Positions 40,937 to 50,361 of a DNA stretch of 64,000 nt are shown in pieces. Below the pieces are notes generated by a model. That model ran no database searches and was not told where the DNA came from. It worked only from the letters and a program-made list of their open reading frames with translations. The translations under genes were made by a program, and so were the position numbers. The stretch covers positions 36,650-100,649 of the forward strand of contig CAWGPY010000008.1 in NCBI GenBank assembly GCA_963824595.1, given 5' to 3'. This stretch comes from Cybelea sp963824595 (GTDB lineage: Bacteria > Vulcanimicrobiota > Vulcanimicrobiia > Vulcanimicrobiales > Vulcanimicrobiaceae). Numbering within the stretch: position 1 is the stretch's first letter; each line of letters begins with the position of its first letter.

Positions 40937-42661
40937 CTAAAACTCCCTCGGCCCCAGCGGCTGGAGCACGGGCCGCAGCCACGCGTCGTCGCCGAGCCAC
41001 TCGTAGCGGACGGTGGAGTACGGCACGGTGCCGTACGAGAGCAGCCGGTCGTGGAAACCCTGCAGCGAAAACGCTGCCGCCTCGCGATCCTGCACGAGCC
41101 CGAGCAACGTCTCGATCTGGATCTTGCCGATGAGATAGTCGATCGCTTGGCCCGGACCCATCGCGAAGCGCGTCGCCTCGCCGCGCGCGGTGACGTAGTC
41201 GATGCCGGCGTTCTTTTGGAAGTACGCGATCGCTTGCGGCAGCGTCATCGCCCCGGTCGCGAGCCCGACGTCAACGCCGACTCGGGTCGCCCGATGGCGC
41301 ATCAGGTGCAGCACCTGTTGCCGAGCGCCGGGATCGTCGTCGTAGAGACCCTGGCGCATCAGCATCTCCTCGCCGTAGAACGCCCAGCCCTCGGCGAAGA
41401 CGCCGTCGCCTTGCACGTGGCGCACGAAATCCGGATTGTGATAGGCCTCGCTGAACTGCAGGAAGTGACCTGGAATGCCCTCGTGGCCGAGCAGCGGCAG
41501 CACCGACTGCCGGGCCTGCTGCACGAAGAAGCTTTGATTCGCCGGACCGAAGTCGGGGACGAAGTAGAAGCCCGCCGGATCCGTCGAGAACATCGGCGGC
41601 GGGTTCATGAAGCCGCCGGGATACGTCGCGGCCAGCGCCTTCGGCACCTCGACGATGTGAAACGGACCGATGTACGACGGAATGTCGAGGATCGAATGGG
41701 AGTTGATGAACGAGATGATCTTGGCGAGGCTCCGCTCGTAGTAGGCCAAAAACTCGGCCTTCGATCCGAACGCCGGGGCGGGCGACGGCGAGGCCTCGTG
41801 GGCGTCGCGATTCGCCTCCCACGCCTGCAGCGCGCGGTCGCGGGCGAGCTCCACGCGGCCGATCGCGGCGACTTGACCGGAATCGTACGGCAGCAGCAGC
41901 GCTCGGCGGAGGTACCAGTCGTACTCCTTCCGGCCGACGGCGAATCCGCCGGCGTGGAACCGCGTCATCCGCGCGTCGAGCCACGACCGGTACGCGTGCA
42001 GCGCCCGCAGCGCGGTGCCCTGCGCCTGCGCCAGGTCCGCGCGCGTCGCCGGCGACGTGCCGGCGGCGATCTCGTTCAAAGTGGTCGTATAGAGGGAGTC
42101 GCCGTCGCGGATGTCTTCCGATGCGATCTGCGCGAACTCGCGCACCGTGTCGGTGAGATTCGCTTTGCCTTGCTCGAGCACGCGCGGGCAGGCGCGCAGG
42201 CGTGCGATCGCGGATCGCACGCGCACCTCGTCGCTCGCGTACTGGCGCTTCACGATCGAGAAGATGCCGTTGCTGCACTCGCCCTCGTACACGCTGGGAT
42301 TGCGAGCGAGGCTGCGCAGGACCGCGCGGCTCCACCAATCGCCCTCGAGGTCGGCACGGATCAGCAGATAGTCCACGCGCGCGTGCGCGCCGGCATGCGC
42401 GGGCGGCTGCAGCGCCGCCAGCTGGTTGCGAAACGCGCGGAGCTTCGTCAGTTGCGCCGCTTGCGCCGCCGGCGAGTAGTCGGCAAGGCGGCCGTCGTAG
42501 GTGTGAATGCCGGCGTCGGTCGCGCTCGTCGGATTTTGTTCGAACGACCAGAACGTGTAGCCGCGATCGAGATCGATCAGCCGCTGCTGGTAGCCCGGCG
42601 GCGGCGCCGCGGCGCACAGCGTGGCACACGCCGCGACCAACAGGACGAATCGCGTCTTCAC
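40937..42661 (-). CDS. DUF885 family protein (putative zinc-dependent hydrolase), exported
   Basis: 574 aa. Signal peptide KTRFVLLVAACATLCAAA; SAC is not a convincing lipobox, so cleavage near residue 18 is likelier. The DUF885 metal motif is LLGHEGIPGHFLQ (HExxxxH, about residue 405), followed by EGWAFYGEEMLM. The C-terminal TRFAMGPGQAIDYLIGKIQI is also typical. Family members are proposed metallo-carboxypeptidases or hydrolases; the substrate is unknown. The GTG at 42661 overlaps the HAD gene stop (GTGA). Confidence 0.88.
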   Translation of the reverse strand: MKTRFVLLVAACATLCAAAPPPGYQQRLIDLDRGYTFWSFEQNPTSATDAGIHTYDGRLADYSPAAQAAQLTKLRAFRNQLAALQPPAHAGAHARVDYLLIRADLEGDWWSRAVLRSLARNPSVYEGECSNGIFSIVKRQYASDEVRVRSAIARLRACPRVLEQGKANLTDTVREFAQIASEDIRDGDSLYTTTLNEIAAGTSPATRADLAQAQGTALRALHAYRSWLDARMTRFHAGGFAVGRKEYDWYLRRALLLPYDSGQVAAIGRVELARDRALQAWEANRDAHEASPSPAPAFGSKAEFLAYYERSLAKIISFINSHSILDIPSYIGPFHIVEVPKALAATYPGGFMNPPPMFSTDPAGFYFVPDFGPANQSFFVQQARQSVLPLLGHEGIPGHFLQFSEAYHNPDFVRHVQGDGVFAEGWAFYGEEMLMRQGLYDDDPGARQQVLHLMRHRATRVGVDVGLATGAMTLPQAIAYFQKNAGIDYVTARGEATRFAMGPGQAIDYLIGKIQIETLLGLVQDREAAAFSLQGFHDRLLSYGTVPYSTVRYEWLGDDAWLRPVLQPLGPREF

Positions 42662-43362
42662 GAGACGCGCTCCGGAGTGGGGAGCAACCCGAGCAGCTCG
42701 GCGAACTCGGCGATCGTGTGGTTCGGCGGGGCGATCTCCGGCGGGTACTCCTTCGACTCCCAGTTCAGCCACACGGTTCGCATGCCGGCCGCGCGCGCGC
42801 CCGCCACGTCGCAGTGCGGATCGTCGCCGACGTACCACGTGTGCCGAGGTTCGGTACCCAGCGTTTCCAAGAGCGCCTCGAAGGCGCGCAACGCCGGCTT
42901 CTGCTCGCCGATGTCGCTGCTGACCAGCACCGGTCCGTGAAAGCCGGTCTGCTCCGCCTTGCGGAGCTGGAGCGGGCTCCAGCCGTTGCTGAGGATCGCC
43001 ACGGCGATGCCGCGCTCGAGCAGCGCGTCGAGCGTCGAGCGCACGTTGGGAAGCGAAACCAGAAACTCGTCGACCATCGCGACCGCGTTGGCTCTAAAGA
43101 ACTCGACGTGACGATCTGTCGGCGCGATTCCGTGGTCGGCAACGAAGCGGCGCACGGCCTCGTCGATCGGGAACTCCCCGTCGCGCTGGCGCGACAGCAG
43201 CTCGTCAATGGCCCGGATCTCGTCGGCGAGCGTCCCGCGCGTGCGCCCGCCCTCCAGTAAGACGAGCTCGAGGAGCCTCAGCAGAGCGACCCGCTCGAGG
43301 CCGTTGTCGATCGCGAGCGTATGGTCGAGATCGAAACCGATCCCGCGGACGATCTCGGGCAT
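42658..43362 (-). CDS. HAD-superfamily hydrolase
   Basis: 234 aa. Motif I is GFDLDHTLA (nucleophile Asp about residue 10), motif II AILSNGW, the Lys is in IGEQKPALRAF, and motif IV is YVGDDPHCDVAGA. A helical cap lies between motifs I and II, placing it in the C1-capped group (REG-2/YjjG-like). It probably dephosphorylates a small phosphomonoester; substrate unknown. Confidence 0.9.
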   Translation of the reverse strand: MPEIVRGIGFDLDHTLAIDNGLERVALLRLLELVLLEGGRTRGTLADEIRAIDELLSRQRDGEFPIDEAVRRFVADHGIAPTDRHVEFFRANAVAMVDEFLVSLPNVRSTLDALLERGIAVAILSNGWSPLQLRKAEQTGFHGPVLVSSDIGEQKPALRAFEALLETLGTEPRHTWYVGDDPHCDVAGARAAGMRTVWLNWESKEYPPEIAPPNHTIAEFAELLGLLPTPERVS

Positions 43363-43396
43363 GGCAACCGCTATTCGCGTTGACTCCGCGTAACCC

Positions 43397-45463
43397 TCAC
43401 GACGAAAGCAGCAGCGCGCGCGTGCTCGGCGTGGACTCCAGCGCCGAGCGGAGGCCCGCGTGCTCGGGCCGCTCCAGGCGAGGATCGGCCCGCACGATCG
43501 CTTCCGCGGCCAACTTCGCGGCGCGGTAGACGTCGACGTCGCGCAGCAGGTCGCCGAGCCGAATCTCGCCCGCTCCGGATTGGGCCGTGCCTGCCAGCGC
43601 GCCCGGGCCGCGCAGGCGCAGGTCCTCGTCGGCGATCTTGAAGCCGTCAGTGCAACCGGTGAGGATCTCGAGCCGCTCGCGCTCGCCCGCGTCGTCGGGA
43701 TAGACCATGATGCAGTACGACTTGGCCGCTCCCCGGCCCACGCGACCGCGCAACTGGTGCAGCTGTGCGAGCCCGTAGCGCTGTGCGTCGAGCACGACCA
43801 TCGTGGTCGCGTTGGCCACGTCCACGCCGACTTCGACGACCGTGGTGGAGACGAGCACGTCGAGCTCGCCGCGCACGAAGCGCGCCATGATCGCCTCTTT
43901 CTCGCGCGGCGCGAGCCGGCCGTGCATCAGCCCAACCCGCAAGTCCGCGAACACGTCGCGGCGCAGGCGCTCCTCCTCGGCGACCACGCTGATCAGTCCG
44001 CCTTCTCCTTCTTCGATCGCGGGCGCCACGACGTAGGCCTGGTGGCCGCGGGCGACCATCCTTCGGACGAACTCGTACACCTCGCCGAGCCGGCTGACGC
44101 GTACTGCAAACGTTTCGATGGGCGTGCGCCCCGGCGGCAGCTCGTCGATGATCGAGAGGTCCAAGTCGGCGTAGACCGACTGCGCGAGCGTGCGCGGAAT
44201 CGGCGTCGCCGTCATGTGCAGCGTGTGCGGCGAACCGCCCTTCGCGCGGAGCCGTGCGCGCTGCTCGACGCCGAAACGATGCTGCTCGTCGATGATCGTG
44301 AGGCCGAGCCGGTCGAAGTCAACGCCTTGCGTCAGCAACGCGTGCGTTCCCACCGCGACGGCGGCCTCGCCGCCCGCGAGCTTCGCCACCGCGGCGGACC
44401 GCGACCGGGCGGACTGGCTGCCGAAAACCGCCTCGAGCGCGATACCGAACGGCAAGAGCAGCGGCGCGAGTTTGCTCGCGTGCTGCCACGCGAGCAGCTC
44501 GGTAGGCGCCATCAGCGCCGACTGCATTCCGTTGCCGGCGGCCAGGACGACCGCGGCCGCGGCCACCAGCGTCTTGCCGCTGCCGACGTCGCCCTGCAGC
44601 AGCCGGTTCATCGGAACGTCGCGACTCATATCGTTCCAAATCTCGCGGATGACGCGTCGCTGCGCGCCGGTGAGTGCGAACGGCAGCGTCGACTCGAAGC
44701 GCTCGAGCAGATCCGGCGGCACGCGCAGCGCCCGCGCGTCGTGGTCGCTCTCGCGGGCGGCGCGGCGCAGCTGCGCGGCCGTCGCCAACGTGAGGAACTC
44801 CGCGAAGACGAAGCGCTCGCGGGCGCGTTCCGCCTCGGCGGGATCGCGCGGCGCGTGCACGGCCTGATACGCGTCGATCACCGAGCCGTAACCGCGCGCG
44901 CGGGCGAGCGGCTCTGGCACCGTGTCGGGCGGCGCGAAGCCGAGCAATCGCGGCAGGTTCTTCTTCACCACCGCGGCGATCTTTCGGCTTGCCAACTCTT
45001 TGCTGGCGGGATAGATCGGCACCAGCTCGCCGCGGTACGCCTCACCTTCCGCGAGCTGCGCGTAGTGCGACACCGCAACCGTCGGGCCGGTGAGCGTGCG
45101 CTCGACGCGCCCGCGCACGAAGAGCCGCATGCCCTCGCGGAAGCGCCCGTAGACGTAGCGGTTGCGTCCGATCCACTTCGCGACGAAGCCGTCACCCGCG
45201 TCGTCGATCAAACGGAGTTCGACGATCTCCAAACCGCGGACGCGCCGTTCCTTCACGGCCGCCACGAGGCCGACCGCGTTCTCCTCGCCGGCCGTCTCGC
45301 CCAGGCGCGCGGCGGGCGTGGGATGGCGCAAGTCGTCGTAGCGATGCGGCAGGTGGTCGAGCAGCGCCTCGGCGGTGGCGATGCCGAGGCTGCGAAACAG
45401 CGGCGCGGTCTTCGCGCCGACTCCGCCCAGGTCGGCGACGTCGTGCGCCTCGCGCTCGATCAT
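43397..45463 (-). CDS. recG: ATP-dependent DNA helicase RecG
   Basis: Remodels stalled replication forks and branched DNA. 688 aa. An N-terminal wedge/OB domain (GLVAAVKERRVRGLEIVELR) precedes the helicase domains: Walker A LLQGDVGSGKT, DEQH box IIDEQHRFGVEQR, motif III MTATPIPRTLA, then VVEVGVDVANAT and QLRGRVGRG. The C-terminal SGAGEIRLGDLLRD is typical. ATG 45463 overlaps the panE stop (ATGA) and is preferred to one seven codons upstream. Confidence 0.96.
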   Translation of the reverse strand: MIEREAHDVADLGGVGAKTAPLFRSLGIATAEALLDHLPHRYDDLRHPTPAARLGETAGEENAVGLVAAVKERRVRGLEIVELRLIDDAGDGFVAKWIGRNRYVYGRFREGMRLFVRGRVERTLTGPTVAVSHYAQLAEGEAYRGELVPIYPASKELASRKIAAVVKKNLPRLLGFAPPDTVPEPLARARGYGSVIDAYQAVHAPRDPAEAERARERFVFAEFLTLATAAQLRRAARESDHDARALRVPPDLLERFESTLPFALTGAQRRVIREIWNDMSRDVPMNRLLQGDVGSGKTLVAAAAVVLAAGNGMQSALMAPTELLAWQHASKLAPLLLPFGIALEAVFGSQSARSRSAAVAKLAGGEAAVAVGTHALLTQGVDFDRLGLTIIDEQHRFGVEQRARLRAKGGSPHTLHMTATPIPRTLAQSVYADLDLSIIDELPPGRTPIETFAVRVSRLGEVYEFVRRMVARGHQAYVVAPAIEEGEGGLISVVAEEERLRRDVFADLRVGLMHGRLAPREKEAIMARFVRGELDVLVSTTVVEVGVDVANATTMVVLDAQRYGLAQLHQLRGRVGRGAAKSYCIMVYPDDAGERERLEILTGCTDGFKIADEDLRLRGPGALAGTAQSGAGEIRLGDLLRDVDVYRAAKLAAEAIVRADPRLERPEHAGLRSALESTPSTRALLLSS

Positions 45464-46413
45464 TCGCCGATGGCGCTCGAGCACCGCAGCGCGGCGTAGG
45501 CCTCGCGTACGTGCGGCGTGGCGACGCCGTAACGCTCGCCCAGCTCGCAGACGGCGCCGAGGATCGGGTCGATCTCCAACGCGCGGCCGAGCTCGACGTC
45601 TTGCAGCATGGACGTCTTGACGTTGTCGAGCCGCGCCGCGTACGCGATGCGCGCGTCCACGTCGACGTCGCCGACGACGCCCATCGCCTGCCCGACGTGC
45701 AGCGCTTCGATCATCAGGCGCCGGACCTGTTCGCGCGCTCGCGCGTCTTCCAGCATGGGCCGCATGCGCAAGCGGCGCAGGGCGCTGACGGCGTTGAGGC
45801 CGACGTTATTGACGAGCTTGAGCCATACCGTGGCGCGGACGTCGTCGTCGGCTTCGGCCGCCAGGCCGGCCCCGCGCATCGTTTCGACCAGCGACGCGGC
45901 ACGCTCTCCGGCTCCGCCACCGGGATCGCCGAACACGTAGCGCAGGCCGCCGCTTTGCCGGACGTGACCGGGCTCGACGACCTTGCCCGACACGTGCACC
46001 ACCGAGCCGATGACCTGAGCGTCCGAAAAGAGGGCGCCGATCGCTCCTCCGGGATCGACGCTCTGGAGGGGCGGCTCTCTGACGAACCAAAACGGCAGTC
46101 CGTTCTGCATGGTGACGATTGAAGTGGCCGTCCCCGCGTACGGCGCGAGCATGTCGAGCAGACCGGGCCACTGGTGCGCCTTGAACGTCAGCAAGAGAAA
46201 GTCGAAGGGGCCGTCGACGTTGCGCAAGTCCTCGATTACGTCGAGCCTCGTGGTAAACTCGCCGAGGTCGCTCTGCACGCGCACGCCCGATCGCCGCATC
46301 GCGGCCGCGTGTTCGCCGCGCGCGACCGCGACCACCGAGACGCCGGCGCGCGCGAGCGCGGCGGCCAGGAAGCCGCCGATCGCTCCGGCGCCGACGACCG
46401 CGATGCGCGTCAT
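45460..46413 (-). CDS. panE: 2-dehydropantoate 2-reductase (ketopantoate reductase family)
   Basis: Reduces ketopantoate to pantoate with NADPH for coenzyme A synthesis. 317 aa. IAVVGAGAIGGFLAAALARA is the Rossmann loop. LLTFKAHQ has the catalytic-region Lys, MQNGLPFWFVREP follows, and VWLKLVNNVGLNAVSAL contains the second catalytic Lys and Asn. Similar enzymes act on other 2-keto acids, so the symbol is probable rather than certain. Confidence 0.87.
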   Translation of the reverse strand: MTRIAVVGAGAIGGFLAAALARAGVSVVAVARGEHAAAMRRSGVRVQSDLGEFTTRLDVIEDLRNVDGPFDFLLLTFKAHQWPGLLDMLAPYAGTATSIVTMQNGLPFWFVREPPLQSVDPGGAIGALFSDAQVIGSVVHVSGKVVEPGHVRQSGGLRYVFGDPGGGAGERAASLVETMRGAGLAAEADDDVRATVWLKLVNNVGLNAVSALRRLRMRPMLEDARAREQVRRLMIEALHVGQAMGVVGDVDVDARIAYAARLDNVKTSMLQDVELGRALEIDPILGAVCELGERYGVATPHVREAYAALRCSSAIGE

Positions 46414-46423
46414 CGGGCGAATC

Positions 46424-46498
46424 TGGAGGCGACGGGCAGATTCGAACTGCCGAATGGGGCTTTTGCAGAGCCCTGCCTTACCACTTGGCTACGTCGCC
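46424..46498 (-). tRNA. tRNA-Cys (GCA), CCA encoded
   Basis: Acceptor GGCGACG pairs with CGTCGCC. The anticodon arm is GGGCT-CTGCAAA-AGCCC and the T-loop TTCGAAT. The discriminator is U, followed by an encoded CCA. Confidence 0.95.
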
Positions 46499-46500
46499 GT

Positions 46501-46574
46501 TGGAGCGGGTAGTGGGAATCGAACCCACGCATCAACCTTGGGAAGGTCGCAGGCTACCATTACATCATACCCGC
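46501..46574 (-). tRNA. tRNA-Gly (CCC), CCA encoded
   Basis: Acceptor GCGGGTA pairs with TACCCGC. The anticodon arm is CGACC-TTCCCAA-GGTTG, giving anticodon CCC, with T-loop TTCGATT. CCA is encoded. It lies just upstream of tRNA-Cys in transcription order. Confidence 0.93.
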
Positions 46575-46655
46575 CCAGAGCGACCCTTCCGGTTCGAGCA
46601 TCCCCATACCCCGTCCTACAACCCCGAATAGGCGCGTCGAGTTCGGCTCGCCGCC

Positions 46656-47354
46656 TCAGCCCGCCGGAATGACGCTGATGGCACGCGCCAGGACGATGGC
46701 GATCGTGATGAGCGAGATCAGCGCTTCGGTTCCCATCAGCACTTTCGCCCAACGGCTGAGCGGCTGCACGTCGGCGGGGCTGAACGCGGCCGACGTCGTG
46801 AACGCGACGTAGAGGTAGTCGAGGAACTGCGGCTTCCACAGCGGATCGATGCACGACGAGAGACCCGAGCTCGCGATCGTCAGCTGGATCTGCGGAAAGA
46901 GGAAGTCGGCGTTGCGAAACTCGGTCGCGGCGTTGGCGTGCGCGCGAGCGTCGGGTCCACCGCCGTCGAGCTCCCAAAACCACAGCGCGAAGACCAAGAT
47001 GTTCGTGAACCAGATCTGCGCACCGGTGCGCAGCAGGATGCCCGGCGCGTGCATGGCCGCTCGTTCGGGCCGAAAGAAGCCCGCGATCAGCAGCAGCACC
47101 GACGCGAGGTTGAAGAAATTGACGATCGCGATGAGCAGAACGCTCCAGAACCGCGTGCGGCGCGTCTCGCGATGCCTCCGTGGAACGAAGATCGAGAGCG
47201 GAGCCAGGATGATGAGAACGATGAGCGGAGCCGCCCAGATGGGTCCGATCGTGAGCCGCGGCGGAAGCGTGATGTAGAGCAGCATCGCCGCAAGCACCGC
47301 CATCGAAGCGTGCCATCGCGGCTCGTGACGCGGAATCGCCGTCGGCCTCTCCAT
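46656..47354 (-). CDS. Multi-pass membrane protein of unknown function
   Basis: 232 aa with five or six hydrophobic segments (AVLAAMLLYITLPP, AAPLIVLIILAPLSIF, FWSVLLIAIVNFFN, WFTNILVFALWFWEL, ALISLITIAIVLARAI). Before the last helix, YVAFTTSAAFSPADVQPLSR resembles a pore-like or DUF1345-type segment. ATG 47354 is chosen because the longer frame reads antisense into the DUF5069 gene. Function unknown; a small channel-like protein is one possibility. Confidence 0.65.
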   Translation of the reverse strand: MERPTAIPRHEPRWHASMAVLAAMLLYITLPPRLTIGPIWAAPLIVLIILAPLSIFVPRRHRETRRTRFWSVLLIAIVNFFNLASVLLLIAGFFRPERAAMHAPGILLRTGAQIWFTNILVFALWFWELDGGGPDARAHANAATEFRNADFLFPQIQLTIASSGLSSCIDPLWKPQFLDYLYVAFTTSAAFSPADVQPLSRWAKVLMGTEALISLITIAIVLARAISVIPAG

Positions 47355-47418
47355 CGGCGTCCACCGTTCGCTGGCTTGGCGGCGCAACCCGCTGCCCCGG
47401 GGACGCATTATGGGGCGC

Positions 47419-47778
47419 ATGCCTACCGATTTTCGCGACGAAAAGACCTTTCCGCGCCGCGGGCGCGAGGCCATCGGCGGCGCGCTGTGGCTGCTGCGCG
47501 TGTCCGACAAGGGGCGAGCTTCGGCCGCCGGGACGATCCACGACTACGTCTATCCCTGTCCGATGGACTTGGGCATGCTGGAACGCTGGGGCATCGCGCC
47601 GCCGGAGTTCGACGAAGCGCTTCGCCGTCACGAAAACGACGAGCAGCTGTACGCGTGGTTCGAGGAACGCGTGCGCCCGGAGGACGTCGCGACTGCCAAC
47701 GCGTGGCTCCTGCGCGAGCGTGCGGCGAACCTCGATCGTCAGGACGCCGAAGAGGGCGCCCTGGCCAAACACACCTGA
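47419..47778 (+). CDS. DUF5069 family protein
   Basis: 119 aa. PRRGREAIGGALWLLRVSDK and the central DYVYPCPMDLGMLERWGI, then WLLRERAANLDRQD at the C-terminus, match the small DUF5069 family of unknown function. An in-frame ATG three codons upstream (47410) is an alternative. The TGA overlaps the next gene's ATG (TGATG), so it is coupled to a dienelactone hydrolase. Confidence 0.75.
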   Translation: MPTDFRDEKTFPRRGREAIGGALWLLRVSDKGRASAAGTIHDYVYPCPMDLGMLERWGIAPPEFDEALRRHENDEQLYAWFEERVRPEDVATANAWLLRERAANLDRQDAEEGALAKHT

Positions 47779-48467
47779 TGGGTTCGACCGTCGAGTTCGT
47801 CCGGCCCGACGGGCAGACCGCGCCGGGGTACTTCGCTCCGGCCGGGTCCAGCGATACGCCCGGCATCGTCCTCTTCGAGGAATGGTGGGGGCTCGACGAT
47901 CGCATCAAAGCGACGGCCGATCGTCTCGCGTCGAGCGGCTTCAGCGTGCTCGTGCCCGATCTCTTTCGCGGCCGCAGCGCCGCCACCGGAGACGAGGCGA
48001 ACCACTTGATGCAGGGCCTCGACTTCGCCGATGCCGCGACGCAAGATGCCGCCGGCGCCGCGAACTATTTGCGCGAACACGGCGCCGCGCGCGCCGGTGT
48101 GGTCGGCTTCTGCATGGGCGGCGCGCTGGCGCTGCTGAGCGTAATCCACGGACGCGTGTTCGACGCGGCCAGCATATGGTACGGCTACCCGCCTCCCGAG
48201 GCGGGCGATCCCGCGAGGGTCTCGGTGCCGCTTCAGGGCCACTGGGCGCTGCGCGACGACTTTTTCAAGATCGAGGGCGTTGACGCGATCGAGCGCAAGC
48301 TCCGCGACGGCGGCATCCCGGTCGAGTTTCATCGCTACGACGCGCAGCACGGCTTCTATAACGAGGGCGAGCCGGGCGAAGGCGGCCTGGGACACTATCA
48401 CCGCGAGCACGCCGAAACGGCTTGGGCCCGCACGGTCGAGTTCTTCAACCGCACCCTGCGAACGTAA
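47778..48467 (+). CDS. Dienelactone hydrolase family protein
   Basis: 229 aa alpha/beta-hydrolase. IVLFEEWWGLDDRIK has the Glu of the DLH active site, VGFCMGGALAL carries the nucleophilic Cys (about residue 116), and YDAQHGFYNE carries the His. The Cys nucleophile and Glu/His pattern define DLH rather than ordinary esterases. Dienelactone itself need not be the substrate. Confidence 0.9.
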   Translation: MGSTVEFVRPDGQTAPGYFAPAGSSDTPGIVLFEEWWGLDDRIKATADRLASSGFSVLVPDLFRGRSAATGDEANHLMQGLDFADAATQDAAGAANYLREHGAARAGVVGFCMGGALALLSVIHGRVFDAASIWYGYPPPEAGDPARVSVPLQGHWALRDDFFKIEGVDAIERKLRDGGIPVEFHRYDAQHGFYNEGEPGEGGLGHYHREHAETAWARTVEFFNRTLRT

Positions 48468-48496
48468 CAGCCTCGCCATTACCGGCGAAGCTGTTA
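48465..48496. terminator. Hairpin terminator between hydrolase gene and tRNA cluster
   Basis: TAACAGC-c-TCGCC pairs with GGCGA-a-GCTGTTA around a six-base loop. The stop codon of the hydrolase lies in the left arm. It is close to symmetrical, so it could end both the rightward hydrolase transcript and the leftward tRNA transcript. No T-run follows. Confidence 0.5.
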
Positions 48497-48507
48497 CGAT
48501 GACGAGA

Positions 48508-48583
48508 TGGTGCCAAGGGCGCGAATCGAACGCGCGACACCGCACTTTTCAGGCGCGTGCTCTACCAACTGAGCTACCTTGGC
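48508..48583 (-). tRNA. tRNA-Phe (GAA), CCA encoded
   Basis: Acceptor GCCAAGG/CCTTGGC. Anticodon arm CGCGC-CTGAAAA-GTGCG, T-loop TTCGATT. CCA is encoded at 48508-48510. Confidence 0.94.
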
Positions 48584-48630
48584 TCGATGTTTGCCGAGCG
48601 CACCGCTCGCGCGATGCGCTCGACGTACGA

Positions 48631-48707
48631 TGGCGACGCTGATGGGGCTCGAACCCACGACCTTCGCCGTGACAGGGCGACGCTCTAACCAACTGAGCTA
48701 CAGCGCC
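48631..48707 (-). tRNA. tRNA-Asp (GTC), CCA encoded
   Basis: Acceptor GGCGCTG/CAGCGTC with one G-U pair. Anticodon arm TCGCC-CTGTCAC-GGCGA, T-loop TTCGAGC. The discriminator is G, with CCA encoded at 48631-48633. Confidence 0.95.
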
Positions 48708-48731
48708 AAGACCGATACCTCCGACTCGTGG

Positions 48732-48806
48732 TGGTGGGCACGGCTGGGTTCGAACCAGCGACCCCCCGCGTGTGAAGCGGATGCTCTCCCGCTGAGCTAC
48801 GCGCCC
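48732..48806 (-). tRNA. tRNA-Val (CAC), CCA encoded
   Basis: Acceptor GGGCGCG/CGTGCCC with one G-U. Anticodon arm TCCGC-TTCACAC-GCGGG, giving anticodon CAC. CCA is encoded. First of the Val-Asp-Phe tRNA cluster in transcription order. Confidence 0.92.
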
Positions 48807-48906
48807 ATTATCGGTTTCGGGTCCTTGGACAAAACCGTATCTTACCCTACCCCTCGACTGGCTGTCTAGCGCGGAGTGAGGACCGCGACGGTGGAAATCC
48901 ATCGCG

Positions 48907-50355
48907 GTGATTCTGCTTGCGGTCGTGCTCGCCGCCGTGGCGGCCGCCACGTCGGCTCATATGCCGGTTTCGACGAGCGATGCGGCGGCGCAAGCGGCCT
49001 TCGATCGCGGGCTCTTCCTTTATTATGCGTACAACGGGGACGAGGCGGCGAAAGAGTTCGGCCGCGCGGCGCGTCTGGATCCTCACCTCGCAATGGCATT
49101 CTGGGGCAAAGCGCTCGCCGAGGGCCCCGACCTCAACACGCCGGCGACCCGAGCTCGCTTCGACGACGCCGCTGCCGCGATGCGCACGGCCCCGACGCTG
49201 GCCGCGAACGCGACACCCGTCGAGCAGCGGCTCGTCGCGATCATGGCTATGCGCTTTCGCGGCACGTTTGCCGACTGGGTTCGCGACGACTCGGCCTACC
49301 GCAGCGCAATGCAAGAGTTCGCCGCCTCGACGAACGACGAGAACGTCCGGCTGCTGGCGGCCGAAGCGCTGCTCGAGAGCGGCGGCCTTTCGTGGCGAAA
49401 CGGCGCGCCGGCCGACGCCCAGTCGCAAACCGCGCTCGCGCTCGTTACCGGCGTGCTTCGCGACGATCCCTCGAGCGTGATGGCCAACCACCTCTGCATC
49501 CACCTTTACGATCTCGCCCCCGATCGGACGCCCGCGCTCGCCTGCGCGCGCCGTCTCGACGCCGCGGCCTTCGCCCCATCCGCCGAGCACCTGGCGCACG
49601 TGCCCGCCCACTACTGGATCGAGACGGGGCAGTATGCCGCCGCGCTTGCGTCGAGCGAGCGCTGCTACGGGCTGCTCGCGCAGCTCGAGGCCGGCGACCC
49701 GCGCCAAGCGCCGCGCTATGCGAAGCACGACGTCGCGGTGGGCTACTCCGCCGCGATGATGCTGGGGAATTACGCCGTCGCGCTGACCTGGGCGCAGCGA
49801 ATGGGCGCAGCCTTCGATACGAAGTTCGACGGGCTCACCGCGCTGCGGTTCGGCCGTTACGCGGATGCGTATGCGGTGGACGGTTCGGAGTTCGCGGCGC
49901 AAGGCGTGCGCGGGCTGGCCGCGCTGCAGCTAGGCCGCGTGGCGGAGGCGAGGGCGCTCGAGAGCGGCGTCGCGGCCGCCGCGACGACGCAAGGCTACGT
50001 TCCGCAGCTCTTCCTGGCGCGGTTGGCCGAAACCGATGGAAAATACGGCGAGGCCGAGCGTTGGATCGCGCAGGCGCGATCGAATCAGCAATCGGCTTTC
50101 GAGGGAGAGTTGATCCCGCTGCTGCCGGCGGACGAGGCGCTCGGCGACCTGCGCTCGCGACGCGGCGACGCCGTCGGCGCGATCGCTGCGTTCGAGCAGG
50201 CGCTCGAGGCTTATCCGAACGATCCGCGCGCGCTTTTTGGGCTCGCGCAAGCACTGACGACGGTGGGCGACGCCGCAAAGGCGCAACCCGAGCTCGACCA
50301 GTTCGCAAAACAATGGAAGGGCGCCGACACCAACGTGCGCGACGCCCTTCTCTAG
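48907..50355 (+). CDS. Secreted tetratricopeptide-repeat protein
   Basis: 482 aa. An N-terminal signal (LLAVVLAAVAAATSAH) precedes TPR-type helix pairs along the length: FDRGLFLYYAYNGDEAAKEF, HYWIETGQYAAALASSER, LAETDGKYGEAERWIAQA, and the last EALGDLRSRRGDAVGAIAAF then LFGLAQALTTVGDAAKAQPE. HLCIHLYDLAPDRTPAL resembles a conserved metal-like His motif seen in some TPR oligomer proteins. GTG 48907 is the likely start. A scaffold role outside the cytoplasm is expected. Confidence 0.82.
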   Translation: MILLAVVLAAVAAATSAHMPVSTSDAAAQAAFDRGLFLYYAYNGDEAAKEFGRAARLDPHLAMAFWGKALAEGPDLNTPATRARFDDAAAAMRTAPTLAANATPVEQRLVAIMAMRFRGTFADWVRDDSAYRSAMQEFAASTNDENVRLLAAEALLESGGLSWRNGAPADAQSQTALALVTGVLRDDPSSVMANHLCIHLYDLAPDRTPALACARRLDAAAFAPSAEHLAHVPAHYWIETGQYAAALASSERCYGLLAQLEAGDPRQAPRYAKHDVAVGYSAAMMLGNYAVALTWAQRMGAAFDTKFDGLTALRFGRYADAYAVDGSEFAAQGVRGLAALQLGRVAEARALESGVAAAATTQGYVPQLFLARLAETDGKYGEAERWIAQARSNQQSAFEGELIPLLPADEALGDLRSRRGDAVGAIAAFEQALEAYPNDPRALFGLAQALTTVGDAAKAQPELDQFAKQWKGADTNVRDALL

Positions 50356-50361
50356 CCGATT

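Noticed and set aside
40664..42940. 758-codon open frame on the plus strand
   Set aside because: Antisense to the DUF885 gene and parts of rsmD and the HAD gene, all of which have clear family motifs. No motif of its own.
43460..45499. 679-codon open frame on the plus strand
   Set aside because: Antisense shadow of recG.
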